Below are positions 45,946 through 54,133 of a stretch of 64,000 nucleotides of DNA, piece after piece. The translations under genes were made by a program, and so were the position numbers. The notes under the pieces are model-generated. The model worked only from the letters and a program-made list of their open reading frames with translations, did not search any database and had not been told where the DNA came from. Every line of letters starts with the position of its first letter. The stretch's first letter is position 1. This DNA is from CAVZYN01 sp963779515 (GTDB lineage Bacteria > Pseudomonadota > Alphaproteobacteria > Rhizobiales > Hyphomicrobiaceae): contig CAVZYN010000001.1 of NCBI GenBank assembly GCA_963779515.1, forward strand, positions 1 to 64,000, written 5' to 3'.

Positions 45946-47241
45946 ATGACCACGACCATGCCGACATCGTCACTCGAAATGAAGCCGCCGCGCCTGCAGG
46001 TGGGCGCGATCGCGTGGTTGCGCGACAATCTCTTCTCCTCCGTTGGCAATTCGATCCTGACGATCCTCGGGCTCTACCTGATCTACACCGTAGTCACAGG
46101 TTTCATCAGCTGGAGCATCGTGCACGCGACGTGGGTCGCCAAGGACGGCGGCGATTGCCGTGCCAATATCGGCGCCTGCTGGCCGTTCGTGACGGCGAAG
46201 TTCGGGCAGTTCATGTATGGGCGCTATCCCGACGCCGAGCGCTGGCGCGTCAATCTCACGTACCTCCTGGCGATCGCGGGGTTGTTGCCGGTCCTTGTCC
46301 CGCCGGGGGCGACCGCGCGGCTGCTCGCATGTCTCTGGGCGGGCATTGCAGCGATTGGGGTGCTGTTCAACTTCATGCTGATGGCCCACGCCGAAGGCCG
46401 GCTGGCACTGGCGGACATGCCGATGCTCACGATGGTGGCAGCGGTGACGACCGCGCTGCTGGCGCTGGTGGTTCTGGTGCAGCGGTTGCCGAAGCTCCGG
46501 ACCTGGTTCGCGGTCTTCAGTTTTGTGATCTTCCCGATCCTCGCCTACTTCTTGCTGGTGGGCGGCCATTTTGGCCTGCCGTACATCGCCACCCAATTCT
46601 GGGGCGGCCTGATGGTGACGCTGGTGGTCGCCTCGGTCGGCATCACGGCGTCGTTCCCGCTTGGGATCGCGTTGGCGCTTGGCCGGCGGTCGAAGATGCC
46701 GCTGGTGCGCTGGGCGTCGGTCGGCTTCATCGAGTTCATCCGAGGCGTGCCGCTGGTCACCATCCTCTTCATGTCGTCGGTGATGCTGCCGCTGTTCCTG
46801 CCGCCCGGCTCGGAGTTCGATAAACTGTTGCGGGCGCTGGTCGGCGTCGCCTTGTTCTCGGCGGCCTATATGGCCGAGACGATCCGCGGCGGGTTGCAAG
46901 CCATCCCGCGCGGCCAGTCCGAGGCGGCCGATGCGCTCGGTCTCAGCTATGCCAAGAAGATGGGCTTCATCGTCTTGCCGCAGGCGCTGAAACTGGTCAT
47001 TCCTGGCATCGTCAACACCTTCATCGGCCTGTTCAAGGATACGAGCCTCGTGCTCATCATTGGCCTGTTCGATCTGCTCGGTGTCACGCAGCAGAACATG
47101 AGCGACCAGAAATGGTTCTCACCGACCACCGTGATGACGGGGTACGTCTTCGCGGGGCTGCTGTTCTGGCTGTTCTGCTTCGGCATGTCGCGCTATTCCA
47201 TGTCGATCGAGCGGCGCCTTGCCGTCGGTGACCGGAAGTAG
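45946..47241 (+). CDS. aapM: General L-amino acid ABC transporter permease
   Basis: 431 residues with about nine membrane helices. Seen: GFIEFIRGVPLVTILFMSSVMLPLF and the EAA loop EAADALGLSYAKKMGFIVLP (about 323-343), then NTFIGLFKDTSLVLIIGLFDLLG. It forms the heterodimeric channel with AapQ. It is the last gene of the operon; a palindromic repeat follows at 47258. Confidence 0.92.
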   Translation: MTTTMPTSSLEMKPPRLQVGAIAWLRDNLFSSVGNSILTILGLYLIYTVVTGFISWSIVHATWVAKDGGDCRANIGACWPFVTAKFGQFMYGRYPDAERWRVNLTYLLAIAGLLPVLVPPGATARLLACLWAGIAAIGVLFNFMLMAHAEGRLALADMPMLTMVAAVTTALLALVVLVQRLPKLRTWFAVFSFVIFPILAYFLLVGGHFGLPYIATQFWGGLMVTLVVASVGITASFPLGIALALGRRSKMPLVRWASVGFIEFIRGVPLVTILFMSSVMLPLFLPPGSEFDKLLRALVGVALFSAAYMAETIRGGLQAIPRGQSEAADALGLSYAKKMGFIVLPQALKLVIPGIVNTFIGLFKDTSLVLIIGLFDLLGVTQQNMSDQKWFSPTTVMTGYVFAGLLFWLFCFGMSRYSMSIERRLAVGDRK

Positions 47242-47257
47242 GCGCGAGTTTGATTTT

Positions 47258-47373
47258 CTTCCTTCTCCCCTTGGGAGAAGGTGGCCGAAGGCCGGATGAG
47301 GGGGCCTTCGTCTTATGAGACAGAAGGACCCCTCACCTGCCCTGCGGGCATCCTCTCCCCGGGGGAGAGGAAA
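47258..47373. repeat. Rhizobiales-type palindromic intergenic repeat, copy 2
   Basis: Second copy of the element at 2152-2281, about 116 bp, with arms CTTCTCCCCTTGGGAGAAGG and CTCTCCCCGGGGGAGAGG. Inner block GGATGAGGGGGCC is shared, and the CCCCTCACCTGCC side carries a small change. It lies between aapM and trmFO on a co-directional junction and could cap the aap transcript. Confidence 0.8.
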
Positions 47374-47381
47374 GAACTGGC

Positions 47382-48797
47382 ATGATGGCTCAAACTTCAA
47401 CAGAACAAGTCCATGTGATTGGCGCGGGCCTCGCGGGCTCGGAGGCGGCGTGGCAGATCGCATCCGCCGGCGTCCCTGTCGTGCTGCATGAAATGCGCCC
47501 CGTCCGTATGACCGACGCGCACAAGACGGATGGCTGCGCCGAGCTCGTGTGCTCCAATTCGTTCCGCTCCGATGATGCCGAGAATAACGCCGTGGGCCTG
47601 CTGCATGCGGAAATGCGGCGCGCGGGCTCGCTGATCATGGCGGCGGGCGACAAGCACAAATTACCCGCGGGCGGCGCGCTTGCCGTCGATCGCGATGGGT
47701 TCTCGGCCGAGGTGACGGCGCGGCTCGCGGCGCATCCGCTGATCACGCTGGATCGCGCGGAAGTGGCGGGTCTGCCGCCCGCCGATTGGTCTAGCGTGAT
47801 CGTCGCGACCGGGCCGCTGACGTCGCCGGCGTTGTCGGATGCAATCTTGAAATTGACGGGCGAAACCTCGCTCGCGTTCTTCGACGCGATCGCGCCTGTC
47901 ATTCACTTCGATACGATCAATCTCGACATCGCCTGGAAGCAATCGCGCTACGACAAGGCGGGGCCAGGCGGCACCGGCGCCGACTATCTCAACTGCCCGA
48001 TGGATGAAGCACAATACAACGCCTTCCTCGATGCGCTGATTGCGGGCGAGAAAACCGTCTTCAAGGAGTGGGAAGCCAACACGCCCTACTTCGACGGCTG
48101 CCTGCCGGTCGAGGTGATGGCGGAGCGTGGCCGCGAGACGTTGCGATTTGGGCCGATGAAGCCGGTCGGCCTCGCCGATCCGCGCACCGGCCGCCGCCCG
48201 CATGCGGTCGTGCAACTGCGCCAGGACAACGCACTCGCCACGCTTTGGAACATGGTTGGGTTCCAGACCAAGCTGAAGCACGGCGAACAGGCGCGTGTGT
48301 TCCGTCTGATTCCTGGATTGGAGAACGCCGAGTTCGCCCGCCTCGGCGGCCTGCATCGCAACACCTATCTCAATTCGCCGAAGCTGCTCGATGGCACCCT
48401 GCGGCTGAAGGCCGAGCCACGCCTGCGCTTCGCCGGCCAGATCACGGGCTGTGAGGGCTACGTTGAAAGCGCCGCGATCGGGCTGCTCACCGGTCGGTTC
48501 GCGGCGGCCGAGCGGCTCGGAGCGCCGGTGGTTTCGCCGCCCGCGACAACCGCCTTCGGCGCTCTTCTCGGCCACATCACGGGCGGACACATCGTCACCG
48601 AAGAAGCCGCCGAAGTCTCGACCGCGCGCTCGTTCCAGCCGATGAACGTCAACTTCGGCTTGTTCCCGCCGATGGACCCGCCGACGCATCGCGCCGATGG
48701 CACCCGCATCAAGGGCAAGGACAAGAGCTTCGAGAAGAAGCGCGCCATGAGCGCGCGGGCGCTGGCCGATGTGGATCGCTGGCTCGCCGCCGTGTAG
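47382..48797 (+). CDS. trmFO: FAD/folate-dependent tRNA (uracil-54-C5) methyltransferase
   Basis: Makes ribothymidine at tRNA position 54 using methylenetetrahydrofolate. 471 residues. Seen: FAD motif VIGAGLAGSEAAWQIA (about 11-26), HEMRP, CSNSFRSDDAENNAVGLLHAEMR (catalytic-site Cys about 53), FDTINLDIAWKQSRYDKAG, and NVNFGLFPP near the C-terminus. All blocks are diagnostic of TrmFO. The start is 47382 or 47385. It lies directly after the repeat, with no partner gene. Confidence 0.95.
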   Translation: MMAQTSTEQVHVIGAGLAGSEAAWQIASAGVPVVLHEMRPVRMTDAHKTDGCAELVCSNSFRSDDAENNAVGLLHAEMRRAGSLIMAAGDKHKLPAGGALAVDRDGFSAEVTARLAAHPLITLDRAEVAGLPPADWSSVIVATGPLTSPALSDAILKLTGETSLAFFDAIAPVIHFDTINLDIAWKQSRYDKAGPGGTGADYLNCPMDEAQYNAFLDALIAGEKTVFKEWEANTPYFDGCLPVEVMAERGRETLRFGPMKPVGLADPRTGRRPHAVVQLRQDNALATLWNMVGFQTKLKHGEQARVFRLIPGLENAEFARLGGLHRNTYLNSPKLLDGTLRLKAEPRLRFAGQITGCEGYVESAAIGLLTGRFAAAERLGAPVVSPPATTAFGALLGHITGGHIVTEEAAEVSTARSFQPMNVNFGLFPPMDPPTHRADGTRIKGKDKSFEKKRAMSARALADVDRWLAAV

Positions 48798-48858
48798 GTT
48801 TGCGCGCGGCGATGCGCCATAGTCGTCTCATACTCATCAAGTCTTGAAGGACCGTGCC

Positions 48859-49791
48859 ATGATCATCAATTCGCAGGAAGACGTGACCAAGGCGGTCCTG
48901 AGCGAACTCGACGGCGCGAAAGATCCGCGTTTCAAGGAGATCATGGGCGCGCTAGTGCGGCATCTGCATGCGTTCGCGCGCGACGTGAAGCTGACCGAGG
49001 AGGAGTACCACAAGGCGATCGCCTATGTGGTCGCGCTCGGCCAGAACACGACCGAGTTCCACAACGAGGGCGTGCTGGCGGGGGGATCGCTGGGGATGTC
49101 GGCGCTGGTGTGCCTCTTGAACAACGGCAACAACGGGCAGACGGAGACCTCGGCGAATATGCTGGGACCGTTCTGGCGGCCAGAGTCGCCCGAAACCGCG
49201 AACGGCGGGACGATCGTGCGGTCGCCGACGCCGGGCCCGGCCGTGTTCGTCAAGGCGTGGTTCAAAGAGCCGGGCGGAAAACCGGTCGCCGGCGCCAAGG
49301 TCGATATCTGGCATTCCTCGACCGAGGGCTTTTACGAGAACCAGGATCCCGAGCAGGCCGACTGGAATCTGCGCGGCACGTTTACGACGGATCAGAACGG
49401 GCACATCCATTTCCGCTCGATCAAGCCCGCTGGATATCCGATTCCCGTCAGCGGCCCCGTTGGCGAACTGCTGCGCGCCCAAGGCCGCCACAACATGCGA
49501 CCGGCGCATCTGCACTTTCTCGCCTATCGTCCTGGCTTCAAGACGCTCATCTCGCAAGTCTATTCGAGCGACGACAAGTTTCTCGACAGCGACGTGCAGT
49601 TCGGCGTGACGAAGGCCCTCATCGGGAGCTACATCAAGCACGAGGGGCCGGCACCTGCGGCGGACGTCAAAGCGCCCTGGTACGCGCTCGACTATACGTT
49701 CGTGATGGAGCCGGGCGAGATGAAGTTGCCGCGGCCGCCGATCCGCGGCAAGGCCAGCGGCGAACGCCCGGATATTCCGCGTTTGGCGTGA
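48859..49791 (+). CDS. Intradiol ring-cleavage dioxygenase (hydroxyquinol/catechol 1,2-dioxygenase-like)
   Basis: Non-haem Fe(III) dioxygenase that opens catecholic rings between the hydroxyls; 310 residues. It has the helical N-terminal dimerisation domain (about 20-100) and a beta-sandwich core. Candidate iron ligands: Tyr in EGFYENQ (about 161), Tyr in PAGYPIP (about 195), His in RPAHLHFLAY (two His, about 219 and 221). GAAGGA lies 7 bases before the ATG. The N-terminal domain favours the hydroxyquinol dioxygenase group. No muconate-pathway gene is adjacent, so substrate is open. Confidence 0.88.
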   Translation: MIINSQEDVTKAVLSELDGAKDPRFKEIMGALVRHLHAFARDVKLTEEEYHKAIAYVVALGQNTTEFHNEGVLAGGSLGMSALVCLLNNGNNGQTETSANMLGPFWRPESPETANGGTIVRSPTPGPAVFVKAWFKEPGGKPVAGAKVDIWHSSTEGFYENQDPEQADWNLRGTFTTDQNGHIHFRSIKPAGYPIPVSGPVGELLRAQGRHNMRPAHLHFLAYRPGFKTLISQVYSSDDKFLDSDVQFGVTKALIGSYIKHEGPAPAADVKAPWYALDYTFVMEPGEMKLPRPPIRGKASGERPDIPRLA

Positions 49792-49812
49792 CGGCGGCGC
49801 AGCGCAAGAAAA

Positions 49813-49838
49813 AGAGCGGAGCCGTGGGGCTCCGCTCT
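49813..49838. terminator. Intrinsic terminator between dioxygenase and superoxide dismutase genes
   Basis: Perfect 11-bp stem AGAGCGGAGCC / GGCTCCGCTCT with a GTGG loop. An A-run precedes and a T-run follows at 49843-49847, so it can serve both convergent genes. Confidence 0.88.
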
Positions 49839-49868
49839 GATGATTTTTCGAAATGAAAGCGCCGGTGG

Positions 49869-50465
49869 TCAGCCCATCATTTTCTCGACGTAGTCCCAGT
49901 TGACCAGATTGTCGACGAAGGCCTCGAGGTACTTCGGGCGCAGGTTGCGATAGTCGATGTAGTAGCTGTGCTCCCAGACGTCGCAGCCGAGGATCGGCTG
50001 GGCGCCGTGCATCAGCGGATTTTCGCCGTTCGGCGTTTTCATGGTCTCGAGCTTGCCGTTCTTGATCACGAGCCAGCACCAGCCGGAACCGAACTGCGTG
50101 ACGCCCGCCTGGATGAAGTCCGTGCGCATCTTGTCATAGCCGCCGTATTCGGTGACCAGTTTCTCAACTTTGCCGGGCAACTTCTTGCCGCCGCCACCGG
50201 CCTTCATCCAGTTCCAGAAATGGATGTGATTGTAGTGCTGGCCGATCTGGTTGATGACCGGCTGATCCTTGGCGGCGAAGGCCTCTTTGCAGATCGCCTC
50301 GATGGACTTGCCCGCGTATTTGGTGCCCTCGCCGGCGACCGTGTTGCCGACGGTCACATAGGCGTTGTGGTGCTTGTCGTGGTGGAACTCGAGGGTCTCC
50401 TTGGACATGTAGGGGACCAGCGAGTCATAGGCGTAGGGAAGCTTTGGAAGTTCGAACGCAGCCAC
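49869..50465 (-). CDS. sodB: Fe/Mn superoxide dismutase
   Basis: 198 residues, cytoplasmic (no signal). Metal ligands are seen in FHHDKHHNAYV (His about 27), HYNHIHFWNW (His about 78-80) and CDVWEHSYYIDY (Asp about 161, His about 165). It dismutates superoxide to hydrogen peroxide and oxygen. Whether it uses Fe or Mn is not settled by these motifs, though the sequence resembles alphaproteobacterial SodB. Confidence 0.95.
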   Translation of the reverse strand: MAAFELPKLPYAYDSLVPYMSKETLEFHHDKHHNAYVTVGNTVAGEGTKYAGKSIEAICKEAFAAKDQPVINQIGQHYNHIHFWNWMKAGGGGKKLPGKVEKLVTEYGGYDKMRTDFIQAGVTQFGSGWCWLVIKNGKLETMKTPNGENPLMHGAQPILGCDVWEHSYYIDYRNLRPKYLEAFVDNLVNWDYVEKMMG

Positions 50466-50631
50466 GAGGGATCTCCATCAATTGAGTGGTTGAGGGCTGT
50501 GGTTAAAGGAGTGGCAGCAACCTATCGTCTGAACTTCATTAAGACAAGCCGCGCGCCCGGCCGGCGCGGCGCGGGACGCTGCTGCAACCAATCGGCCGGA
50601 CCTTGGTTCAGAGCTTGCATGCCGCGAGCCC

Positions 50632-52698
50632 ATGCGCCAAACGATCTCCACGGACCAAGCGGCTGTCGCGGTCCGGCATCATCTGCTCGCAATGGCTGAA
50701 CGTCCAAACGTCACGGTCTGTATCACCACGTTCCGCAGGCCCGATGGGCTGCGGGCGCTGTTGCGCAGCATCGACGCCATTCGCTTCGAGCGCATGGCCG
50801 AGCCCGAGATCTCGATCGTCGTGGTTGACAATGATGCGGAGGCGCCGCTGGGCGGGCCGTCGCACAAACTCGACATGACCTGCCGGTTTCCGATGACCTA
50901 TGTCGTCGAGCCGGTGCGCGGGCTTTCAGCCGCGCGCAACCGCGCGTTGGACAGCGTGCCAGCCCATGGCGAATACGTCGTTTTTGTCGATGATGACGAG
51001 CGGGTGGAGCCGCAATGGCTCGACGCATTGCTTGCGACGCAGCGTGCAACCGGCGCGGACATCGTGCAGGGCGCGGTGCTCGCCGCCTTTGAGCGCGCGC
51101 CGGCTGCTGGCGTCCGCGCTCTAGGCTTGCACGATGTTGGGCCATTCGCGGAAGGCGAAACGCTCGACTTCGGCGCCACCGGCAACGTTTTGATCTCCAA
51201 GCGCGCCTTGGACCGCGCGGGCGTTCGCTTCGACATGCACTACAATCTGTCGGGCGGCGAGGACGTCGACTTATTCGCAAAACTGCGGATGGCCGGCTGC
51301 CGGATCGTTGGCTCGGCGCGTGCGATTGCGCACGAGACCGTGCCGATGGAGCGGACGACGCCGGCGTGGCTGCGCGCACGCGCCTTTCGAAAAGGCAACA
51401 CGCTCGGACATCTGGCGCGGCGCGATGGCGCTTGGGGCGCGATGCTTACGCGCGCGATCAAGGGCGCGGGCCGGTTCGGACTTGGCATAGCGCAAATGCC
51501 GCTTGGACTCTGGTCGGCGGAGACGCGGCTCAAGTCCATCAGCAATCGGGCCTGGGGGCTCGGCACACTCGCGGCCTACGCGGCACGATCGCCTGTGCAG
51601 TATGGTGGCGCTGTGGCGGGGCCCAAAACGCTGTCGCTGATTTCGAACAGTGCCAACCCATGCGGGATCGAAGCATTTGCACAGCGCCTCGCGGTAACGC
51701 TCGAAGGCGAAGCGGCGACGGCGCGCGCGCGGGACTTGCCGGCCAATGCAGCGGGCCTGAGAGATCTTTGGCGCGCAATAGGTCGCGCCGAGACGGTGAT
51801 TGTGAACCTGCCGGTGGTGGCCTGGAAGCGGCGGCTAGCAGCGCCGCCGATGTCGATCCTGATGGCGCGGCTGCGGCGCCGTAATGTCGTGCTGGTGCTG
51901 CACGAGTGGGAAGATTTGGACAAGAAGCGGCGTCTGAGTTATGCGCCGCTGTTACCTCTCGTGACGCACCTGATGTTTTCCTCGCCCGTGGTCGCTGCGC
52001 AATTCGCCGCTGATCCGATGTCGCGGATTGTCACGCACCGCCGTGGCGTAGTACCGATCCCGCCTAACATGAAACGGCCGGACGTTCTGCCCGAGACCGC
52101 GTTGACGCGTGAGCTGTCCGCCCTCAAGGCCAAGGGCCACTATCTGCTTGGCCACTTCGGGTCGATTTATCCGAGGAAACAGTCGACTCTGGTGCTCGAT
52201 ATCGCGGCTGACCTCAAGCGTCGCGGTGTGCCCGTGAAAGCGGTTTTCATTGGTGATTTCATCGCCGGTGGCAGCGAAGACCCCAAGCAGCAGTTCGACC
52301 GGCGCGTTGCTGAACTCGCGCTGCAAGATGACGTTGTCGTGACCGGCTACATTGGCCCCGCCGGCGAGCTGTTTGCGGCCCTCGGCGCCGTTGACGCCTT
52401 CATTTATCTCTTTGCCGAAGGCCTGACATCACGGCGCGGCAGCGTGCTGGCCTGTCTGCAATCGGGAAAGCCGGTGTTCGTCAACGCACCGCCCTCCGAG
52501 AGTGAGTTCGCGCATCATCCGGCGTATCGGTCGTTGATTGCGGGCGGGCGCGTGCGATTTCTGGCGCATGGCGCAACGCCGGATGTGGCGGCCGAAGCAA
52601 TCACAGCGAACCGTGATGCTGCCGTGCGTGGTCCGGACGTCGATTTCGATGCATGTTGGGCGGATGTGGCGGCAGCGGTGCGCGCTGAGATCGCGTGA
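50632..52698 (+). CDS. Two-domain glycosyltransferase: GT2 fused to GT-B-like module
   Basis: 688 residues. N-terminal GT2 domain (about 25-250) with TVCITTFRRPDGL, VVVDNDA, GLSAARNRAL and the DxD-like VFVDDDERVEP. The C-terminal half (about 345-680) looks like a second, GT-B-type domain: SLISNSANPCGIEAFAQRLA, VNLPVVAW, HYLLGHFGSIYPRKQ and VFIGDF, then TGYIGPAGELFAALGAVDAFIY. Start could be 50632 or 50692 (MAERPNVTVCI). No signal peptide or membrane helix is obvious. The fusion suggests two successive sugar transfers to one surface glycan; acceptor unknown. Confidence 0.85.
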   Translation: MRQTISTDQAAVAVRHHLLAMAERPNVTVCITTFRRPDGLRALLRSIDAIRFERMAEPEISIVVVDNDAEAPLGGPSHKLDMTCRFPMTYVVEPVRGLSAARNRALDSVPAHGEYVVFVDDDERVEPQWLDALLATQRATGADIVQGAVLAAFERAPAAGVRALGLHDVGPFAEGETLDFGATGNVLISKRALDRAGVRFDMHYNLSGGEDVDLFAKLRMAGCRIVGSARAIAHETVPMERTTPAWLRARAFRKGNTLGHLARRDGAWGAMLTRAIKGAGRFGLGIAQMPLGLWSAETRLKSISNRAWGLGTLAAYAARSPVQYGGAVAGPKTLSLISNSANPCGIEAFAQRLAVTLEGEAATARARDLPANAAGLRDLWRAIGRAETVIVNLPVVAWKRRLAAPPMSILMARLRRRNVVLVLHEWEDLDKKRRLSYAPLLPLVTHLMFSSPVVAAQFAADPMSRIVTHRRGVVPIPPNMKRPDVLPETALTRELSALKAKGHYLLGHFGSIYPRKQSTLVLDIAADLKRRGVPVKAVFIGDFIAGGSEDPKQQFDRRVAELALQDDVVVTGYIGPAGELFAALGAVDAFIYLFAEGLTSRRGSVLACLQSGKPVFVNAPPSESEFAHHPAYRSLIAGGRVRFLAHGATPDVAAEAITANRDAAVRGPDVDFDACWADVAAAVRAEIA

Positions 52699-53036
52699 CG
52701 TGGATCTCTGGCCCACAAGAGTGGGGCGCGACGACCCTGAAGCGCCGCGCCCCGTGGATCACGCCGGGGAAGATAGGAATTCAGGGTTCGCAGATGTTGG
52801 CGCTGCCGCTTTGAACTCAATCTGAACATGGCGTTCAGGTGAGGTTCACGCGATGAATCGCGCGCGTCATCGCCGTTTTTCAATGCGATCGATCCGCGGC
52901 GGCCAGACATGGCATCAGACATGACATCAGACATGGCAAAGGCCCGGACGGGGGGAGCGTCCAGGCCTCGCATCGCATCCGGGCAGGGAGGGGATCAGCC
53001 ACGGATGATTTCTGTATCAGGCGTTACTGGAGCGCA
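52699..53036. other. Intergenic region with short tandem repeats
   Basis: 338 bp with no credible gene. It contains a 12-bp unit in three tandem copies (52904-52939, cagacatGgcat type) and a hairpin at 52941-52967. The remainder is ordinary. Confidence 0.55.
52941..52967 (-). terminator. Weak terminator-like hairpin downstream of the small-protein genes
   Basis: Stem GGCCCGGACG / CGTCCAGGCC with one C-A mismatch and a GGGGGAG loop. On the minus strand it is followed by only TTT, so termination would be weak. It lies about 70 bp beyond the stop of the last EF-hand-like gene. Confidence 0.5.
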
Positions 53037-53237
53037 TTACTCGCCGCGGCCCTGACGATCGACTTCCTTCCAATCGATGAATGCGCCGTGACCTTGGCGG
53101 TCCAGTTCTTTCCAGTCGACGAACGCCCCATGACCCTGACGGTCGAGTTCGAGGAACAGCTTGCGTGCGTCGGTGGTTGCAGCAGCGCTGCCGGCGAACA
53201 GGCCGAGGGCTATCATGGTGCTCAGAATGGTTTTCAT
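53037..53237 (-). CDS. Small secreted EF-hand-like repeat protein, paralogue 1
   Basis: 66 residues: a signal peptide (MKTILSTMIALGLFAGSAAA) and a mature chain of about 45 residues. The chain is nearly all two 14-residue repeats of LDRQGHGAFxDWKE plus a truncated third (VDRQGRGE). The preceding RKLFLELDRQGHG resembles an EF-hand E-helix and loop start, with acidic loop positions replaced by Gln and His. It is the most downstream of three tandem paralogues and nearly identical in its signal peptide to the next one. I do not recognise the family; function unknown. Confidence 0.8.
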   Translation of the reverse strand: MKTILSTMIALGLFAGSAAATTDARKLFLELDRQGHGAFVDWKELDRQGHGAFIDWKEVDRQGRGE

Positions 53238-53309
53238 TGGCGTGATCCTTTGTGGTGTGGAGTTGGAAGTACGTTCGAATGTTTTGATAGTTTCAGAACG
53301 GCGGCAGCG

Positions 53310-53507
53310 TTACTGGCCGCGGCCCTGGCGATCGAGTTCCTTCCAGTCGATGAAGGCGCCATGACCCTGACGATCCAGTTCCTTCCAGTCGACGAACGCG
53401 CCGTGACCTTCACGGTCGATGTCGAGGAACAGCTTGCGTGCATCGATGGCGGATGCGCTGCCAGCGAACAGGCCGAGGGCAATAACGGTGCTCAAGATCG
53501 TTTTCAT
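53310..53507 (-). CDS. Small secreted EF-hand-like repeat protein, paralogue 2
   Basis: 65 residues with signal peptide MKTILSTVIALGLFAGSASA and the same repeat array: IDREGHGAFVDWKE, LDRQGHGAFIDWKE, LDRQGRGQ. Differences from paralogue 1 are few and mostly in codon third positions or the first repeat, implying recent duplication under selection on the protein. About 72 bp separate it from paralogue 1. Confidence 0.82.
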   Translation of the reverse strand: MKTILSTVIALGLFAGSASAIDARKLFLDIDREGHGAFVDWKELDRQGHGAFIDWKELDRQGRGQ

Positions 53508-53568
53508 TGCGTGATCCTTTTTGAGTGCGTGTTTGATGTACGGTTGGAGGTGTTGAAGGTTTCAGCCG

Positions 53569-53781
53569 TTATTGGCCGCGGCCCTGGCGATCGAGTTCCT
53601 TCCAATCAATGAAGGCGCCGTGCCCCTGGCGGTCCAGTTCCTTCCAATCGACGAAAGCGCCATGGCCTTGCCGGTCCAATTCGAGGAACAGCTGGCGGCT
53701 ATCGAGCGCCGAGGCGCCCGACACTGCACCGGTTGTCGCGACGACAGTTGCGATAGCGAGCGTGGCAAAAAGGGATTTCAT
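53569..53781 (-). CDS. Small secreted EF-hand-like repeat protein, paralogue 3
   Basis: 70 residues from ATG 53781, which has GGAG 8 bases upstream; 53787 adds two residues. The signal peptide differs from the other two (MKSLFATLAIATVVATTGAV, cleaved near SGASA) but the mature chain is the same array: LDRQGHGAFVDWKE, LDRQGHGAFIDWKE, LDRQGRGQ. It is the first gene of the set, and its more divergent signal suggests it is the older copy. Confidence 0.82.
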   Translation of the reverse strand: MKSLFATLAIATVVATTGAVSGASALDSRQLFLELDRQGHGAFVDWKELDRQGHGAFIDWKELDRQGRGQ

Positions 53782-53787
53782 AATCAT

Positions 53788-54133
53788 CTCTCCTCAGAAG
53801 TGGCTCGGTGGCTCATTGGGGCTTGGCCCCGTTTGATCTCTCAGGAGGCCCCCGGTAGAGCGCCGCCTCGGATGCGCAATAATTAGACGATCGGGCTCGA
53901 AACATCAATTCAACACGCGATGTCTCGTTTTCAACTCGGTGTGAAGAGTGTAGTGGTCGGGCGTCGCGGTCCCGTGATTGAGAGTGAAAAGTCAGTGATG
54001 AAGCTGAGAAAAAACGAGAGAACCGCTGTCTGCATTGGAGATCAGTCGTTTACGGACATAATCTCAGCTATAGTCTATTTACTTACGAGGCGTATCGTAT
54101 TATGTGTAGTCGTGGCTGCCATGAGGTCGTGCC
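53788..54133. other. Divergent promoter region between small-protein genes and tetR
   Basis: 346 bp with no gene; frames crossing it are shadows. The part at 54035-54115 is clearly AT-rich, with short inverted elements (for example TACG AGG CGTA near 54090), and is a likely site for promoter and TetR binding. No exact operator could be set. Confidence 0.5.
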
